From assembly GCA_048498995.1 (NCBI GenBank), contig JBEHWX010000027.1, forward strand, positions 1 through 59,921: a stretch of 59,921 nt of DNA, in the 5' to 3' direction. Each line of letters starts with the position of its first letter. The stretch's first letter is position 1. Shown piece after piece: positions 24,598-34,414 of this stretch. A program made the translations under genes and the position numbers. The notes under the pieces were generated by a model. The model was given only the letters and a program-made list of their open reading frames with translations, was not told the DNA's origin and made no database searches. Origin of the DNA: JBEHWX01 sp048498995. GTDB taxonomy: Bacteria > Bacteroidota > Ignavibacteria > OLB7.

Positions 24598-26505
24598 ATG
24601 TCCCCCATTGGTTCGCGGCACCTCCCTTCCTTTCGGTCCCTAGTCCTAATTGCCGTCGTGTTCCTGGCGTCGATCGTATCGAGCTACGGTCAACCGGAAG
24701 CGAACCCCTGTTCCATTGGATGGGCTCAAGCCCCCCGCGTCGACCCTCGCAGCTACTACGTCAATTGCTTCCCCGAGATTGGCCGGATGGTCGGCACCAT
24801 CACCCGACCGCACTTTCCCGGTGACGGTGAGGAGTTCGGGAGCTACGTTTATCCTCTCGGAGACGTGAACCGGGATTCGCTTGCCGACTGGATTTTGTCC
24901 CATCGGCGCGCCGATACGTCCGTTAAAGGAGTCCCGGTTGAGCTACTGTTGTATCACGGCGTGCGGGGACGCCTGCCACGGAATGAAGAGGGGTTGAGGA
25001 TCGGACCGACGGAGCTAGGAAGCGCCACCGCATTCCTGACAGTGGGGGATTTTAATGGTGATTCATACAGAGACATTGTCGTCCGTATCCGCCAGAACGG
25101 AGATACGAGCTTCGGCGGTGGAGCATATGAGATTAGCCAGACTGTTGTGTTCTGGGGAAGCGAGAGCGGCTATAGCGTTTCAGATACCACCCGGCTCCAG
25201 TGTGGTGAGCAGACTTGGCTTGGCCCTCAGGGCGCGTTAAGCTACGACTTCGACCACGACGGCGCCGACGAGTTGTTGACCTGGGGACAGAGTGGCTTTA
25301 GCAACGGTGCCGTTGTCAAATTGCCACGACTCTTTATCTACAAAGGCACGAAAGGTAAGCATTGGGGAGAATCCGGCACCGCACGGCTCCCGGCGTGGGC
25401 ATGGTGGGAACCGCCAACCACCCGGTCGGACTATAACACACTCAAGGTGATGGACCAAGACGGGGACGGCAACGCGGACCTAGTCCTTTACGTGTATCCC
25501 GACGCAGGAAGCAATCGAACCGCGCAACTATCAGTCGTCTACGGGAAACCTGGGCAAGACTTGCTTGATACGAGTTTATCGAACATCGAAACCGTCAAGT
25601 TCGATGCGCCGGATTCATCGACAACGAACGGTTCGTTTTCACTGTTGAGCGACATATCGGGGGACTCTATTCCCGAACTGTTGGTGATGGATGGTAATAG
25701 CCCTACAGTTCGCGTGTTCATCGGCCTACGCGGGCAACGGCTGCGAGAACAATACGGCACTGGCAACGAGCCCGAACACCCCGATAGTGCCGTATGGTGG
25801 GGCAAGCCGTGGGCTCGTGTCGTACTGCCGAACGGCATCAATCCCGACAGTTGGGCGCACCCCTTCAACATCCTTCACGATCTCGGAGACGCGAACTTTG
25901 ACGGCGTTAACGATATCTGGATGGTAAGCCCTCCGTTTCTCATCTGCTATTCCGGGGGCATCGGCCTTGACAACCTGATAGACGGCATGGCCGACACCCG
26001 CCCCGGCGGCTCGAACTGGGACGGGGGAAGTATCAAGCTACTTGGCGACATCGACGGCAGCGGTATCCCCGCGTTCTCGATCGGCTACGACACCGACCAC
26101 GATTTCCCGACCGCGTTTCCCGGCGGCGTGAAGTACTTCAAGATGTGGGATAGTATACCCTGGTGGGGAGTCATCGGGGGCGTCAAACGCTTTCCACCGT
26201 ACACGCTCCGTAGCACCATTGCCGACGTGCGGTCCGGAGCCGAGCGGCCGACGCCTGTTCCCCTGGTGATGGACGCACGGCCGAACCCGTCGACCGGAGA
26301 AGTTCGCTTGTCGTGGACGATCCCGGCCGACGGCGCAACGGTCCTCACGATCTCCGACGAATCCGGCCGGGAGCTGGAGCGCATCCCACTTGCGGCCGGC
26401 GCAACCTTCGCAATCTGGAGCCGGTCGACCAAGGTTCCCGGCGTCTACCTGGCGACCCTCCGAACACGAACAACAACCATCACGACAAGGGTTATCGTGG
26501 AATAG
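24598..26505 (+). CDS. T9SS-secreted FG-GAP/VCBS-repeat protein (element cargo)
   Basis: The 635-residue protein has a signal peptide (LVLIAVVFLASIVSSYGQ). Several calcium-loop repeats of the FG-GAP/VCBS integrin-propeller type follow: DVNRDSLADW, DFNGDSYRDIV, DFDHDGADELL, DQDGDGNADLVLY, DISGDSIPELL, DANFDGVNDIW and DIDGSGIPAFS. The C-terminus (MDARPNPSTGEVRLSWTI ... VPGVYLATLRTR) is a type A T9SS sorting domain. It should be a surface or secreted calcium-binding propeller. It lies between the integrase and the giant cargo protein, in the same direction. Confidence 0.83.
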   Translation: MSPIGSRHLPSFRSLVLIAVVFLASIVSSYGQPEANPCSIGWAQAPRVDPRSYYVNCFPEIGRMVGTITRPHFPGDGEEFGSYVYPLGDVNRDSLADWILSHRRADTSVKGVPVELLLYHGVRGRLPRNEEGLRIGPTELGSATAFLTVGDFNGDSYRDIVVRIRQNGDTSFGGGAYEISQTVVFWGSESGYSVSDTTRLQCGEQTWLGPQGALSYDFDHDGADELLTWGQSGFSNGAVVKLPRLFIYKGTKGKHWGESGTARLPAWAWWEPPTTRSDYNTLKVMDQDGDGNADLVLYVYPDAGSNRTAQLSVVYGKPGQDLLDTSLSNIETVKFDAPDSSTTNGSFSLLSDISGDSIPELLVMDGNSPTVRVFIGLRGQRLREQYGTGNEPEHPDSAVWWGKPWARVVLPNGINPDSWAHPFNILHDLGDANFDGVNDIWMVSPPFLICYSGGIGLDNLIDGMADTRPGGSNWDGGSIKLLGDIDGSGIPAFSIGYDTDHDFPTAFPGGVKYFKMWDSIPWWGVIGGVKRFPPYTLRSTIADVRSGAERPTPVPLVMDARPNPSTGEVRLSWTIPADGATVLTISDESGRELERIPLAAGATFAIWSRSTKVPGVYLATLRTRTTTITTRVIVE

Positions 26506-26639
26506 GCCGGACACCGCTCCGGGCTCCATGCTGACCACTTCCGACACCGAACCGGACCGCACCACGTCCGACGGTGATTCGGCCGCTATCGCCGTTCCGT
26601 TTCCTTCCATCGTTGTTCAACCACAACAAGGGAATCCGT

Positions 26640-29600
26640 ATGCACGAACCGTTTTCCTCTTCCCGCAAGCTGGCCGAATGGCCACACTCGATCGTCGTGG
26701 CGCTGGTAGTGGCTCTGCTGGCTTTCGCGGCGCACAACCTCCACGCGCAAGCGCCGCTTTACCGGGGGTATGATTACGACTCTACGTTCCGGATGGGGGC
26801 GCACAAGCTGTTCTTTCCGGACTCCGGCCAAGCTCTTCACCTTGAGTTCACGCAGACCTATACCGGGCCGTCAAGTCTTCACCGCTACGACCCGAGCCGG
26901 TGGGCCGCGTCGGGCCGCGCCCGGTGGGCCGATAGCCTTGCTTACGTTTTCTGGCGTCGTGTGAAGAATGCGGCAGGCTTCAAGGCAGTCTTTGCGCCGG
27001 ATTGGATACCGAGCCTTGTAGACGCCACCAAGACGTCGGAAAACCAGTGGTGGTACGAACCGGAGTTGACGCACGGCTATCAGTTCGAGACGCGGGGGGC
27101 AACGGGACATCAGGAGTCCCGGATCGAGAATTACTTTGTCTACCCTGTCACGTTCCCGAGCGACACGGCTCCGAAAGCTACGATCATGGTAGGCCGGCCG
27201 GCCTACACATGGCAGGGGCTCGGCTACGGCGGCTACTATAACTACGCAACGTCTTCCACCTCGCCGGGATGGCCGGGACCACCCATCGGGCCGTTGATGG
27301 AGTTCAGTCCTACCGAGTTTCTGCCAGCCGAACCAACCGACTACCGGCCATACTTTGACCTTACTGTTGCACTGAACATAAGCACTGGAAGCGATGATTT
27401 TCGAGACCTCGACACTAGCTCAGTTCTCGCATTTGCGGTTCTCTACCGACGTGATACGACGGGCCAGACGGTCCCCGACCCCGACCACCCCGGTAAGCGA
27501 AAGCCCGCTTCCTGTCTCTGCAACTACTACGTTCCATTCGACACGTTCAATATCACAAAGGGAGTATACCTCGATACGAACCAGAGCCGCCCGATTCCGG
27601 GGACGATCTATCGGGAGCCCCGGCACATGTTCAAGTTTCCGCGATGGAACAAGATCACCGGGACCGATACGCTCTGGTGCAAAGACACCATGTCATACAC
27701 CTTCCCGGAGGGAGCCGATAGCGGCACGAGCTGTTGGGTGAGCTGCAACTTTCAACTGATTGCTTTGAAGAGTGCCGGCAAGCTCCCGTCAACGGCCGTC
27801 AACCTTGGCAAGATGCCGACCGAATCGGATTGCTATTACCACATCTACACAACCCAAAAGGTACCTATCACCTTCCTCCGTGCCCGGCTGCAACCACACT
27901 CGTACATCCTGCTGGAACAAGGAAGGTTTGATGATTCGATTAACGCCGTCGTGGATCGGATCTACAGCAATCCGACCGACACGTCGTCGGTTAGCCCCTT
28001 GCTGATGCGCACCAGTATCACCGATGAAATTTGGAACCCGAAGTATCGCCCCTATATGCGGATTGCATCGAAAGTCCAACGTCGGGTCTTGGACAACTGG
28101 AGTAGCGCCCCGCTGGTGAATGGTATCCGGCGCGGCCTCTGGTCGAACCCGATGGGAGATATCGCCCCGTTCCGTGCGTTCTCCGGTGACCTGGATTCGA
28201 CCGATATCAAGATGGTTCACATGATGGCCGTGCAACAGTACCAGTTGAGCGGCGCCACCCCGATCAAGTACGCCAACATGGATTCGATGGCGCGGGCGGC
28301 CAACGATACGTATTACAAAGTCAACCCGGCGTCCCCGGATGCGATCATCCGCTATCGCGCAAACGGGAAGGTGATTCCCGACAACGACCACACCACGCCG
28401 GTGTGGCGAACGGACACGGCCCGTGTTCGTTTGATCGTGGGGAACTCCGTTCCCGATCATCGCTGGTACACGATCGAGAAGCAACGGTACTTCGGCGGCA
28501 AGGCCGATGAAATGCTCTATGCCGCCGACATCGCCCGGAAACGCTTCATCGCTCAGGGGAAGGGAACCTACCCGGTGTACTACGTCGCTCAGGTTCACGG
28601 CTCGTTCTCCGCCAGCGGCGGGTTCACATGGCGACCGCCGACGCCGGAGGAGATTACCGCGCAAGCGTGGCTCGCTTTGGCTACGTCGATGGACGGTCTT
28701 GTCTTCTCCGACTTCTGTTCGTCGGCTCCGGATCTTGGCGTGATGCCGTGGGACATGGGATATGCCCCCTACAAGGAATTCGATACCCTGTCGTGGCACG
28801 AACGGAAGTGGGGAGACACCAACGTGTTTCCGAAGATGTGGCTTGGCTTCCGCTCCCGGTTCGGAGCCGTGAGAAAGGCAACCGACGAGTTCGCGGCGAA
28901 CGTGCTTCCCATGTACAACAAGCTTGTCAGGGATGGGAAGTCCATAGCGGCCAACGACACGTCCACCGATGCGTCGTCGGCTCGGTGGACGATCCGCACG
29001 TATCGGAGCATGCCGCTTCTGGACACGGTGCGGGCCGAACAGGCATCGCAATTCATCCCGGATTCGACCGGCAACGGGGCATTCACGCCAACGGCGACGT
29101 TCGATGATCGGGCAAACACCTTCGTGCAAGCCACGGTCTACGAACCGGGGTGGCAGCTTGCCGCCCAACGTGATTCCGGCGTCCGGTATCTGCTGGTGCT
29201 CAACCGCCGGACATGGCCTATCGACTTCGGGCTCTACAGCGATTCGACCGCGAAGGTTCTCGATACCTTGGCGCGGTACGATCTGCCGCGCGGGTTCACA
29301 CATGACACGGTGGGGCTCGGCAACATCGACGTTCGGCGCCCGTGGGTGAGGCTGAAGAACTCCGCCGGCACGCTCTACAATGCCTTTGTGGTCGAGCGCG
29401 TGGGGTCGAGCTGGCGGGATACCGTCCCGGTCGGCGTCGATCGGCCGTTGCAGTGGCTAGAACCGGGATGGGGTGCGTTCTACAAGGTGACCCCGGTCCG
29501 GCTTGGCGTCTCCTCTCTCGGCACTGCCTACAACAACGCGGTCCGCTCGGTCACCATCTCGGACACCGTGCGTCGTGGGCAAGTGGTCGTCTACGAACGG

Positions 29601-31802
29601 GACTCGATCATCTACGCCCAAACGATGGACTCCGCCGGCGGGTGGTCGAAAGAGTTCAGGATCTCCGACACGGCGGACGCCGGCGCGTCCCGTCAGGGAT
29701 GGACGGTGAACCCGGCCGTCTCCACGGCCCGCAACGGCACCGCGTGGCTCTTCGTGTGGGAGCGGATCAACGCCACGACCGGACAATCCACCGTGCGGGC
29801 GCGCTACTTCCCCCGCTTCCCGCATCCGGACTCCCTTGCGGTCTCCACGCTCCTCACCTTCGGAAGCTCCCGGACGGTCGCCAGCCCGCACCGGATGACA
29901 CCGGCGGTGACCGGTGTCGACTCCGGGTTCGTGGTCTCCTGGGCATCGGCGACCAACGGCATCGAATCGGCGGCGCTGGCGGCGGTCGCCACGCCGGGCG
30001 CCGGGGACATCTCCGCCGTGCTCCGGAGCAAGATGGGGCCGCCCTACGTGACCAATGTCGATTCGCTCTGTCTGTTCCCCACGCTCGCGTATGTCCGGAA
30101 TCTCACCGCCGGCACGTATCAGAAGGTGCATCTGGCCTGGCAACAGGCAGATGTGTTCGGCACGCAGATTCTCTACTCCCCCTTGCGCGTGCGCTTCCCG
30201 GTCGGCGCGGCTCCTCAACTGACATCCGGAACCTTGGTGCCGGAGAAGGTGACCCAGGGGTTGAACGGGTGCCAGTTCATTCACCCGTCGATCGCCGCCG
30301 ACTCGGTCCGCGTCGGCGTGGCGTTCCAGTCGCTTCTTTCCGCCTATCTGGCGACCGGGCGCTATGCCGCGTCGGGCAACGTGTCGGTGATCGTGCTCCG
30401 GTTCCGTGATTCGCTCGGCGCCAAACCCGCATGGAAGGGATGGACCTACTATTGGGGGAACGATTCGAGTTGGATGGAATGGCCGTCCGTGACGCAGTTC
30501 CCCGCCGGGCGCATCGCCGAACAGGTGGGGGCAAACTCCGCCCCGCAAGGCGCGCTCACATGGCAGCGGATACGCTCGGCAAAGGGGCTGTATCAGCAAT
30601 TCCTCTTCCGCTACGGCTGGCCGAAGATGGACACCCTCCCGAGCGGACAGTATCCGACGCTGACCCTTGTACCGTTCCGGCAGTCGGCCCCGTTCCTGGA
30701 AAGCTCGAGCATTTTTCACCGGGACAAGAATCCGCGGTCGTTCAACGCGGCCGGGCCGCTGGCGGTCGGCACGCGGACGTACTACGACGGCATGCTCATC
30801 AACCACCCGTCGCAGCGGCATAGCCTGTTCCTGGGAGCTGGAGCCACGCGGCAACCGGTTTCCCTGCAAACGACGCTCTCCAAGGTCATACACCTTGCCG
30901 GCGATCTGTCGTGTGCCCGACCGTCGTTCACCGCCGGCATGACGATACGCGGCGGCGGCATCGGCGACATCGGCCGGTTCCCGCTCGATTCGATAACCGC
31001 CGTTCCGGACCTTCCGCCGTCGTACTTCTTCGGCCCGATCGACGGGGGGGGAATCGACGGAGCTACCCGTATCGACACCCTGTTCGACGGGGCGAAGGTG
31101 ACCCGCACCAGCGCCTTTTACGCCGGGCTTGCTCCGGTCACGATCGAGCGGCGGGCGTATGGCTCCGCCGATCTGCTGGCGTGGCTCGACTCCCAGCCGT
31201 TTGACACGGCGGCCGGGAAGCCGGCCGACATCGTTGCATACATGGAGCTGGTGCGAACGCTCGATAGCGCGGTGATATGGCGGGGAGATACCGTCTCGGC
31301 TCGTGTCGTGGCATCCGGCGCGTGGGACGACAACGTCGTGATTCCGGTGGACACGGTGGCGCCGCTGGGAACGAAAGTGTTCATCCGGCAGCGACTGGCA
31401 ACGACGCCGGGCTTCGAGTCGGAAGCCGACGCCGGGTTCTGGCACCAGTTCGACGCAGCCGATGCCGGATATCTGAAGACGGTTCACCCGACGGCCGATC
31501 GTGCCACGCCGGGGGAAGCATCGGCGGCGCTTCGCGTGGCGATCACCCCGAACCCGGCCCGATCGTCGGCGGAGGTTCGCGTGACGGTTGCCGATGGTGT
31601 CCAAGGCTTCCCGGCGATGCTGGAGCTTGGCATCTACGACGTAACCGGCAACCTGGTTGAAGCGATACCGGCGACCCCGGTTTCCCGTCCTGGTGCCTAT
31701 GTGCTCACGGTGGACGTGAGCGGCCTGACGCCGGGCTTCTACAGCGTCCGGGCACGGATCGGCGGGCACACGACGGCCGTTCCGTTGACGGTACTCCGCT
31801 GA
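26640..31802 (+). CDS. Giant (1,720-residue) T9SS-secreted protein (element cargo)
   Basis: The ATG at 26640 follows AAGGGAA and opens a signal peptide (SIVVALVVALLAFAAHNLHAQ). I do not recognise the first 550 residues. About residues 600-900 look like a TIM-barrel-type region (TPEEITAQAWLALATSMDG, LVFSDF), which is suggestive of a glycosidase but shows no proven catalytic pair. About 950-1,400 hold propeller-like motifs (WTVNPAVSTARNGTAWLFVW, HPSIAADSVRVGVAF). The end (AITPNPARSSAEVRVTV ... LTPGFYSVRARIGG) is a T9SS type A sorting domain. A hairpin terminator follows. Its presence on a replicating element suggests transferable surface function. Confidence 0.75.
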   Translation: MHEPFSSSRKLAEWPHSIVVALVVALLAFAAHNLHAQAPLYRGYDYDSTFRMGAHKLFFPDSGQALHLEFTQTYTGPSSLHRYDPSRWAASGRARWADSLAYVFWRRVKNAAGFKAVFAPDWIPSLVDATKTSENQWWYEPELTHGYQFETRGATGHQESRIENYFVYPVTFPSDTAPKATIMVGRPAYTWQGLGYGGYYNYATSSTSPGWPGPPIGPLMEFSPTEFLPAEPTDYRPYFDLTVALNISTGSDDFRDLDTSSVLAFAVLYRRDTTGQTVPDPDHPGKRKPASCLCNYYVPFDTFNITKGVYLDTNQSRPIPGTIYREPRHMFKFPRWNKITGTDTLWCKDTMSYTFPEGADSGTSCWVSCNFQLIALKSAGKLPSTAVNLGKMPTESDCYYHIYTTQKVPITFLRARLQPHSYILLEQGRFDDSINAVVDRIYSNPTDTSSVSPLLMRTSITDEIWNPKYRPYMRIASKVQRRVLDNWSSAPLVNGIRRGLWSNPMGDIAPFRAFSGDLDSTDIKMVHMMAVQQYQLSGATPIKYANMDSMARAANDTYYKVNPASPDAIIRYRANGKVIPDNDHTTPVWRTDTARVRLIVGNSVPDHRWYTIEKQRYFGGKADEMLYAADIARKRFIAQGKGTYPVYYVAQVHGSFSASGGFTWRPPTPEEITAQAWLALATSMDGLVFSDFCSSAPDLGVMPWDMGYAPYKEFDTLSWHERKWGDTNVFPKMWLGFRSRFGAVRKATDEFAANVLPMYNKLVRDGKSIAANDTSTDASSARWTIRTYRSMPLLDTVRAEQASQFIPDSTGNGAFTPTATFDDRANTFVQATVYEPGWQLAAQRDSGVRYLLVLNRRTWPIDFGLYSDSTAKVLDTLARYDLPRGFTHDTVGLGNIDVRRPWVRLKNSAGTLYNAFVVERVGSSWRDTVPVGVDRPLQWLEPGWGAFYKVTPVRLGVSSLGTAYNNAVRSVTISDTVRRGQVVVYERDSIIYAQTMDSAGGWSKEFRISDTADAGASRQGWTVNPAVSTARNGTAWLFVWERINATTGQSTVRARYFPRFPHPDSLAVSTLLTFGSSRTVASPHRMTPAVTGVDSGFVVSWASATNGIESAALAAVATPGAGDISAVLRSKMGPPYVTNVDSLCLFPTLAYVRNLTAGTYQKVHLAWQQADVFGTQILYSPLRVRFPVGAAPQLTSGTLVPEKVTQGLNGCQFIHPSIAADSVRVGVAFQSLLSAYLATGRYAASGNVSVIVLRFRDSLGAKPAWKGWTYYWGNDSSWMEWPSVTQFPAGRIAEQVGANSAPQGALTWQRIRSAKGLYQQFLFRYGWPKMDTLPSGQYPTLTLVPFRQSAPFLESSSIFHRDKNPRSFNAAGPLAVGTRTYYDGMLINHPSQRHSLFLGAGATRQPVSLQTTLSKVIHLAGDLSCARPSFTAGMTIRGGGIGDIGRFPLDSITAVPDLPPSYFFGPIDGGGIDGATRIDTLFDGAKVTRTSAFYAGLAPVTIERRAYGSADLLAWLDSQPFDTAAGKPADIVAYMELVRTLDSAVIWRGDTVSARVVASGAWDDNVVIPVDTVAPLGTKVFIRQRLATTPGFESEADAGFWHQFDAADAGYLKTVHPTADRATPGEASAALRVAITPNPARSSAEVRVTVADGVQGFPAMLELGIYDVTGNLVEAIPATPVSRPGAYVLTVDVSGLTPGFYSVRARIGGHTTAVPLTVLR

Positions 31803-31853
31803 CCTATCAGACACGACATTGGGCTTCGTGCTATGGTGGCCGCGAAGCCCACC

Positions 31854-31891
31854 GGGGGCGCGTTCGTCAACATCTCCGCGAACGCGCCCCC
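31854..31891 (+). terminator. Terminator hairpin of the giant cargo gene
   Basis: GGGGGCGCGTTCG and CGAACGCGCCCCC pair over 13 bp, 52 bp after the stop; the tail CACCTTTGG is only weakly T-rich. Confidence 0.6.
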
Positions 31892-31976
31892 ACCTTTGGG
31901 CGGACCGATCAGGACGTGAGCGGGACCGCTTCGGGGACCGCCGGCGAAGAGAGAGGAACAACGCCGGCGAACCTGC

Positions 31977-32023
31977 CAACGCCCGCCATGTACGAGCCTC
32001 ACGGCCACGACTGGCGGGCGTTG
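31977..32023. terminator. Second hairpin after the giant gene
   Basis: CAACGCCCGCCA and TGGCGGGCGTTG pair over 12 bp around a 23-base loop, a backup terminator or processing signal. Confidence 0.4.
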
Positions 32024-32154
32024 TCGTACCCTTCATGCGCCCGACAGTTCGCCCGGTCCCTCTTGGCGCTCCGTGATGTTCTCCGGCGGTAGGCGGCGGA
32101 TCAAGCCAAGGGAACCACCAATGCGCGCTAACTGCCGTGAATGCCTATCAGGAG

Positions 32155-32171
32155 TGTACAAAGAGTGTACG
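32155..32171 (+). promoter_or_regulatory. Two TGTACA-type boxes at 11-bp spacing
   Basis: TGTACA at 32155 and TGTACG at 32166, as at 22588 and 36479. Confidence 0.55.
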
Positions 32172-32268
32172 CGTCCCTGAACTTGCGGACGGCACCCCCC
32201 ATCAACGACGGAGGGGCGCCCCCCTCGATCGAGTAGGGTGCCCCTCCTGTCGTGTCGTTGGTTGTCGG

Positions 32269-32709
32269 TTAGATCATCGCCACGAAGCCGGGTCCGCCGA
32301 TCGGCCCACCCCACGGGGCGCCGTCGTCCTGGTCGGCATCGTCCGGCTCTTCCTGGTCGTCGTCATCGTCGGTCGCATTCCTTCCCTCCGGGTGACCCTC
32401 TGACGTGTCCTCATTGCCCCCGTGCGTGGCCTCTGGCGTGTCGGCCGGCTCGAAGGTATCGGCAACACCTTCGAGGGCTTCCACGGCCCGCCAAAGCTCG
32501 CTGTTGGCAAGCTCCAACGTGTCGGCCACGCACCAGAAGTCGGGAGGAGTGTCGGCGATGATCTCGGTACGGCATGCGAGCGCCGCGCATTGGAGGAGAG
32601 AGGAGACGGAAGAGAGAGCGGTGATTGAGGCGCGGACCGGTGTCGATCCGCTGGCGGGGCGCCGGGGCCGCACACGGCAGCCTGTCGGCGTAAAGGGCTG
32701 TTGGAACAT
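32269..32709 (-). CDS. Acidic protein of unknown function
   Basis: The open frame gives 146 residues from ATG 32709. The first 40 residues are basic. The middle (FWCVADTLELANSELWRAVEALEGVADTF in two runs) is helix-prone. The tail is strongly acidic (TDDDDDQEEPDDADQDDG) and ends in a glycine- and proline-rich run. I do not recognise it. It lies alone on the minus strand with a large inverted repeat (32730-32799) just upstream. It may be a small DNA-mimic-like or regulatory protein of the element, or no gene at all. Confidence 0.4.
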   Translation of the reverse strand: MFQQPFTPTGCRVRPRRPASGSTPVRASITALSSVSSLLQCAALACRTEIIADTPPDFWCVADTLELANSELWRAVEALEGVADTFEPADTPEATHGGNEDTSEGHPEGRNATDDDDDQEEPDDADQDDGAPWGGPIGGPGFVAMI

Positions 32710-32818
32710 GACGGTTTTAGACAAAAAAGCCCGGTTAGGTAGTGTCTACGCACCATCGGAGCGTTCCGGACCTTACGGTTACCGGACTACCTAACCGGGA
32801 CTTATCGTCGCGTCAAAA

Positions 32819-32860
32819 CGGCACGAGAAGAGACCGCCCGGTATGGGCGGCCTCGTGCCG
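32819..32860 (-). terminator. Nested hairpin with a T run on the minus strand
   Basis: CGGCACGAG and CTCGTGCCG enclose a second stem CCGCCC/GGGCGG. On the minus strand TTTTGACG follows, as in an intrinsic terminator. No minus-strand protein gene ends nearby. Confidence 0.5.
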
Positions 32861-33109
32861 CGATGGATTTTAGACGTTTGAAAAGTACGGATATGGCGGT
32901 AGGCGGGCAACCGGATTCCTTCGGTCGTCCTGCTGCTGCCCCTCCGCGTGGTTCGTGTTCCGTCGCTCAGACTGCCGATTCTCCGGGAATCGAAGTGCTT
33001 CCCCTCGCGTTGTTCCTTCGCAGCATCGTGCCGGCTCCCGTGGTGTCTAGAACTGGCCGGACCGTGGTAGGCTCAAGAACGCCGGGGGAAGACCAATATT
33101 CTCCTCTGC

Positions 33110-33149
33110 TGCGTACTGGTGAGTACCGTTGCGTACTGTTGCGTCCCGT
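33110..33149 (+). repeat. Four 10-bp phased direct repeats
   Basis: TGCGTACTGG, TGAGTACCGT, TGCGTACTGT and TGCGTCCCGT follow each other without gaps at 33110, 33120, 33130 and 33140. Confidence 0.75.
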
Positions 33150-33332
33150 TGTTTTGCTGGAGTTTTGATGGCGGCGACAGAAGGTCCGATTTTGCCCAAA
33201 TATCAATTGCTCTACATCAAATGAAGATCGGTTTCGGGTGCGTTTGCCGCTCAGATTAGGCCTACCACTCCGGGACGGATTCGACCGGCTCGCGATCAAT
33301 CCCGGACGGTCAGAACGCAAAGTTCTCCCGCC

Positions 33333-33395
33333 GCACGGTGGCGAGCCACGGGGCTTTACCAAATGCTCTATACAAAATGAGCCCCGTCACCGTGC
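33333..33395. other. Long hairpin with one-sided bulge
   Basis: AGCCCCGTCACCGTGC (33380-33395) pairs with ACGGGGCT (33348-33355) and GCACGGTG (33333-33340), leaving a 7-base bulge on one arm. It could be an RNA element or a recombination/replication structure. Confidence 0.55.
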
Positions 33396-33546
33396 CCTCC
33401 GGACGGCTCCGGAAACGGCAAGAGCCCGGCGGAGAAGTGCGGGGCCGGTGCCGTGGCTCCGCGCTGAACTCCGACAGGCTCTTGGACTGCCGTCCCCCGA
33501 TCGGGTGGTGAACCTCCTATGTCAGTCCGGCAACTGCGTCGCGCGA

Positions 33547-34230
33547 TTACCGCCCGGAGTGCTTCGATCTGCTGTGATTTGCTTTGCCCGCGCCGGTCTC
33601 TTCCTCGATCCCGAGTTCGGCGCATATCCGGCGGTAGCTCGCTTCGTCGAACTGCTCGGTCGGGTTCCACATCGTTTCTAGCTCGTGCGGTTGGTGCGTG
33701 GTGCACATCTGCCGGACGATCTCCCGCGCGTCGGTCGTGCCCACTTCCAGCCCCTTGACCCGTTCAATGATGTACGTTGCGGCTTTCAACGCGGCCACCC
33801 CGTTGTCCGATTGCAGCACGCGCCGGAATGTCTCGATTGCGTCGGAGTAGAGAGACAGGACGCCGGCGCGGGTGTGGTCCTTGATCTCCTGAACAAGGGA
33901 GTTGGTGTAGGCTATGAACGTCGGGAGATTCTTCCATGCCCATACCGTCGAACGGTGAATATGGAGCGTGTCGGCAACCTCGTTCACCCCGCTTCCGCTG
34001 GCAAGCATGGCGGCGGCTGTCTCCTGTTGCGCGGTCAGTCCGTGCGGCCGAGATGCCGGAGCTGGCGAGCCCGAAAGCGTGACTTCCGAGACCGGGGCTC
34101 CCGAGACCGGGGCTTCCGAGACGGGAATTCCGGTCCTGGCGTCGGATGCGGTCGGATCGTGTCGGGTCTTCGACGTGCGAATCATGCGGCTTCCGCTGTT
34201 GGCGGCCGCGTGGTGTGTCTGCTGATTCAT
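33547..34230 (-). CDS. Helix-turn-helix protein, terminase small-subunit-like
   Basis: The 227-residue protein has a Pro/Ser/Ala-rich N-terminal linker that includes a short tandem repeat (SEAPVSGAPVSEV). A helix-turn-helix follows at about residues 66-110 (LTAQQETAAAMLASGSGVNE, VADTLHIHRSTVWAW). This is the pattern of phage terminase small subunits and other homeodomain-like HTH proteins of mobile elements. A helical region (LYSDAIETFRRVLQSDNGVAA...) follows. No terminase large subunit or capsid gene is nearby, so a regulator or origin-binding role is as likely. It is in the same direction as rep. Confidence 0.65.
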   Translation of the reverse strand: MNQQTHHAAANSGSRMIRTSKTRHDPTASDARTGIPVSEAPVSGAPVSEVTLSGSPAPASRPHGLTAQQETAAAMLASGSGVNEVADTLHIHRSTVWAWKNLPTFIAYTNSLVQEIKDHTRAGVLSLYSDAIETFRRVLQSDNGVAALKAATYIIERVKGLEVGTTDAREIVRQMCTTHQPHELETMWNPTEQFDEASYRRICAELGIEEETGAGKANHSRSKHSGR

Positions 34231-34414
34231 TTCTGATTGGGGTTATGCGTGTGCATCATGCCGACCGATCCCGGCCGGCACCATCGGCGGGAACCGCTAT
34301 CGATCCCGCTCGAAGGTGTTGACATTTGTTGACATTGAAACGCGCTTCTTCACGATCGCATCGGCCACGAATGGCGGTTTTCATGGTCCTTTCCCGCGTT
34401 TCGGTGGATGCGCC

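Larger units (their letters stand above)
31803..32268. other. Gene-free stretch after the giant gene
   Basis: It holds two long hairpins (31854-31891, 31977-32023) and two TGTACA-type boxes at 11-bp spacing (32155, 32166). I see no gene. Confidence 0.5.
32710..33546. other. 0.84-kb non-coding stretch with strong RNA structures and phased repeats
   Basis: It holds a 13-bp inverted repeat (32730-32742 / 32787-32799) and a nested hairpin (32819-32860) with a T run on the minus strand. It also holds a four-unit 10-bp repeat (33110-33149) and a 16-bp hairpin (33333-33395). I see no gene; a small RNA is possible. Confidence 0.5.

Noticed and set aside
32137..32403. Small plus-strand genes around 32.1-32.8 kb
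   Set aside because: They run over the TGTACA boxes and hairpins and have no start signals or known motifs.
33547..34230. Prophage call from the terminase small-subunit-like protein
   Set aside because: No large terminase, portal, capsid or tail gene is present in the element; the HTH alone is not enough.
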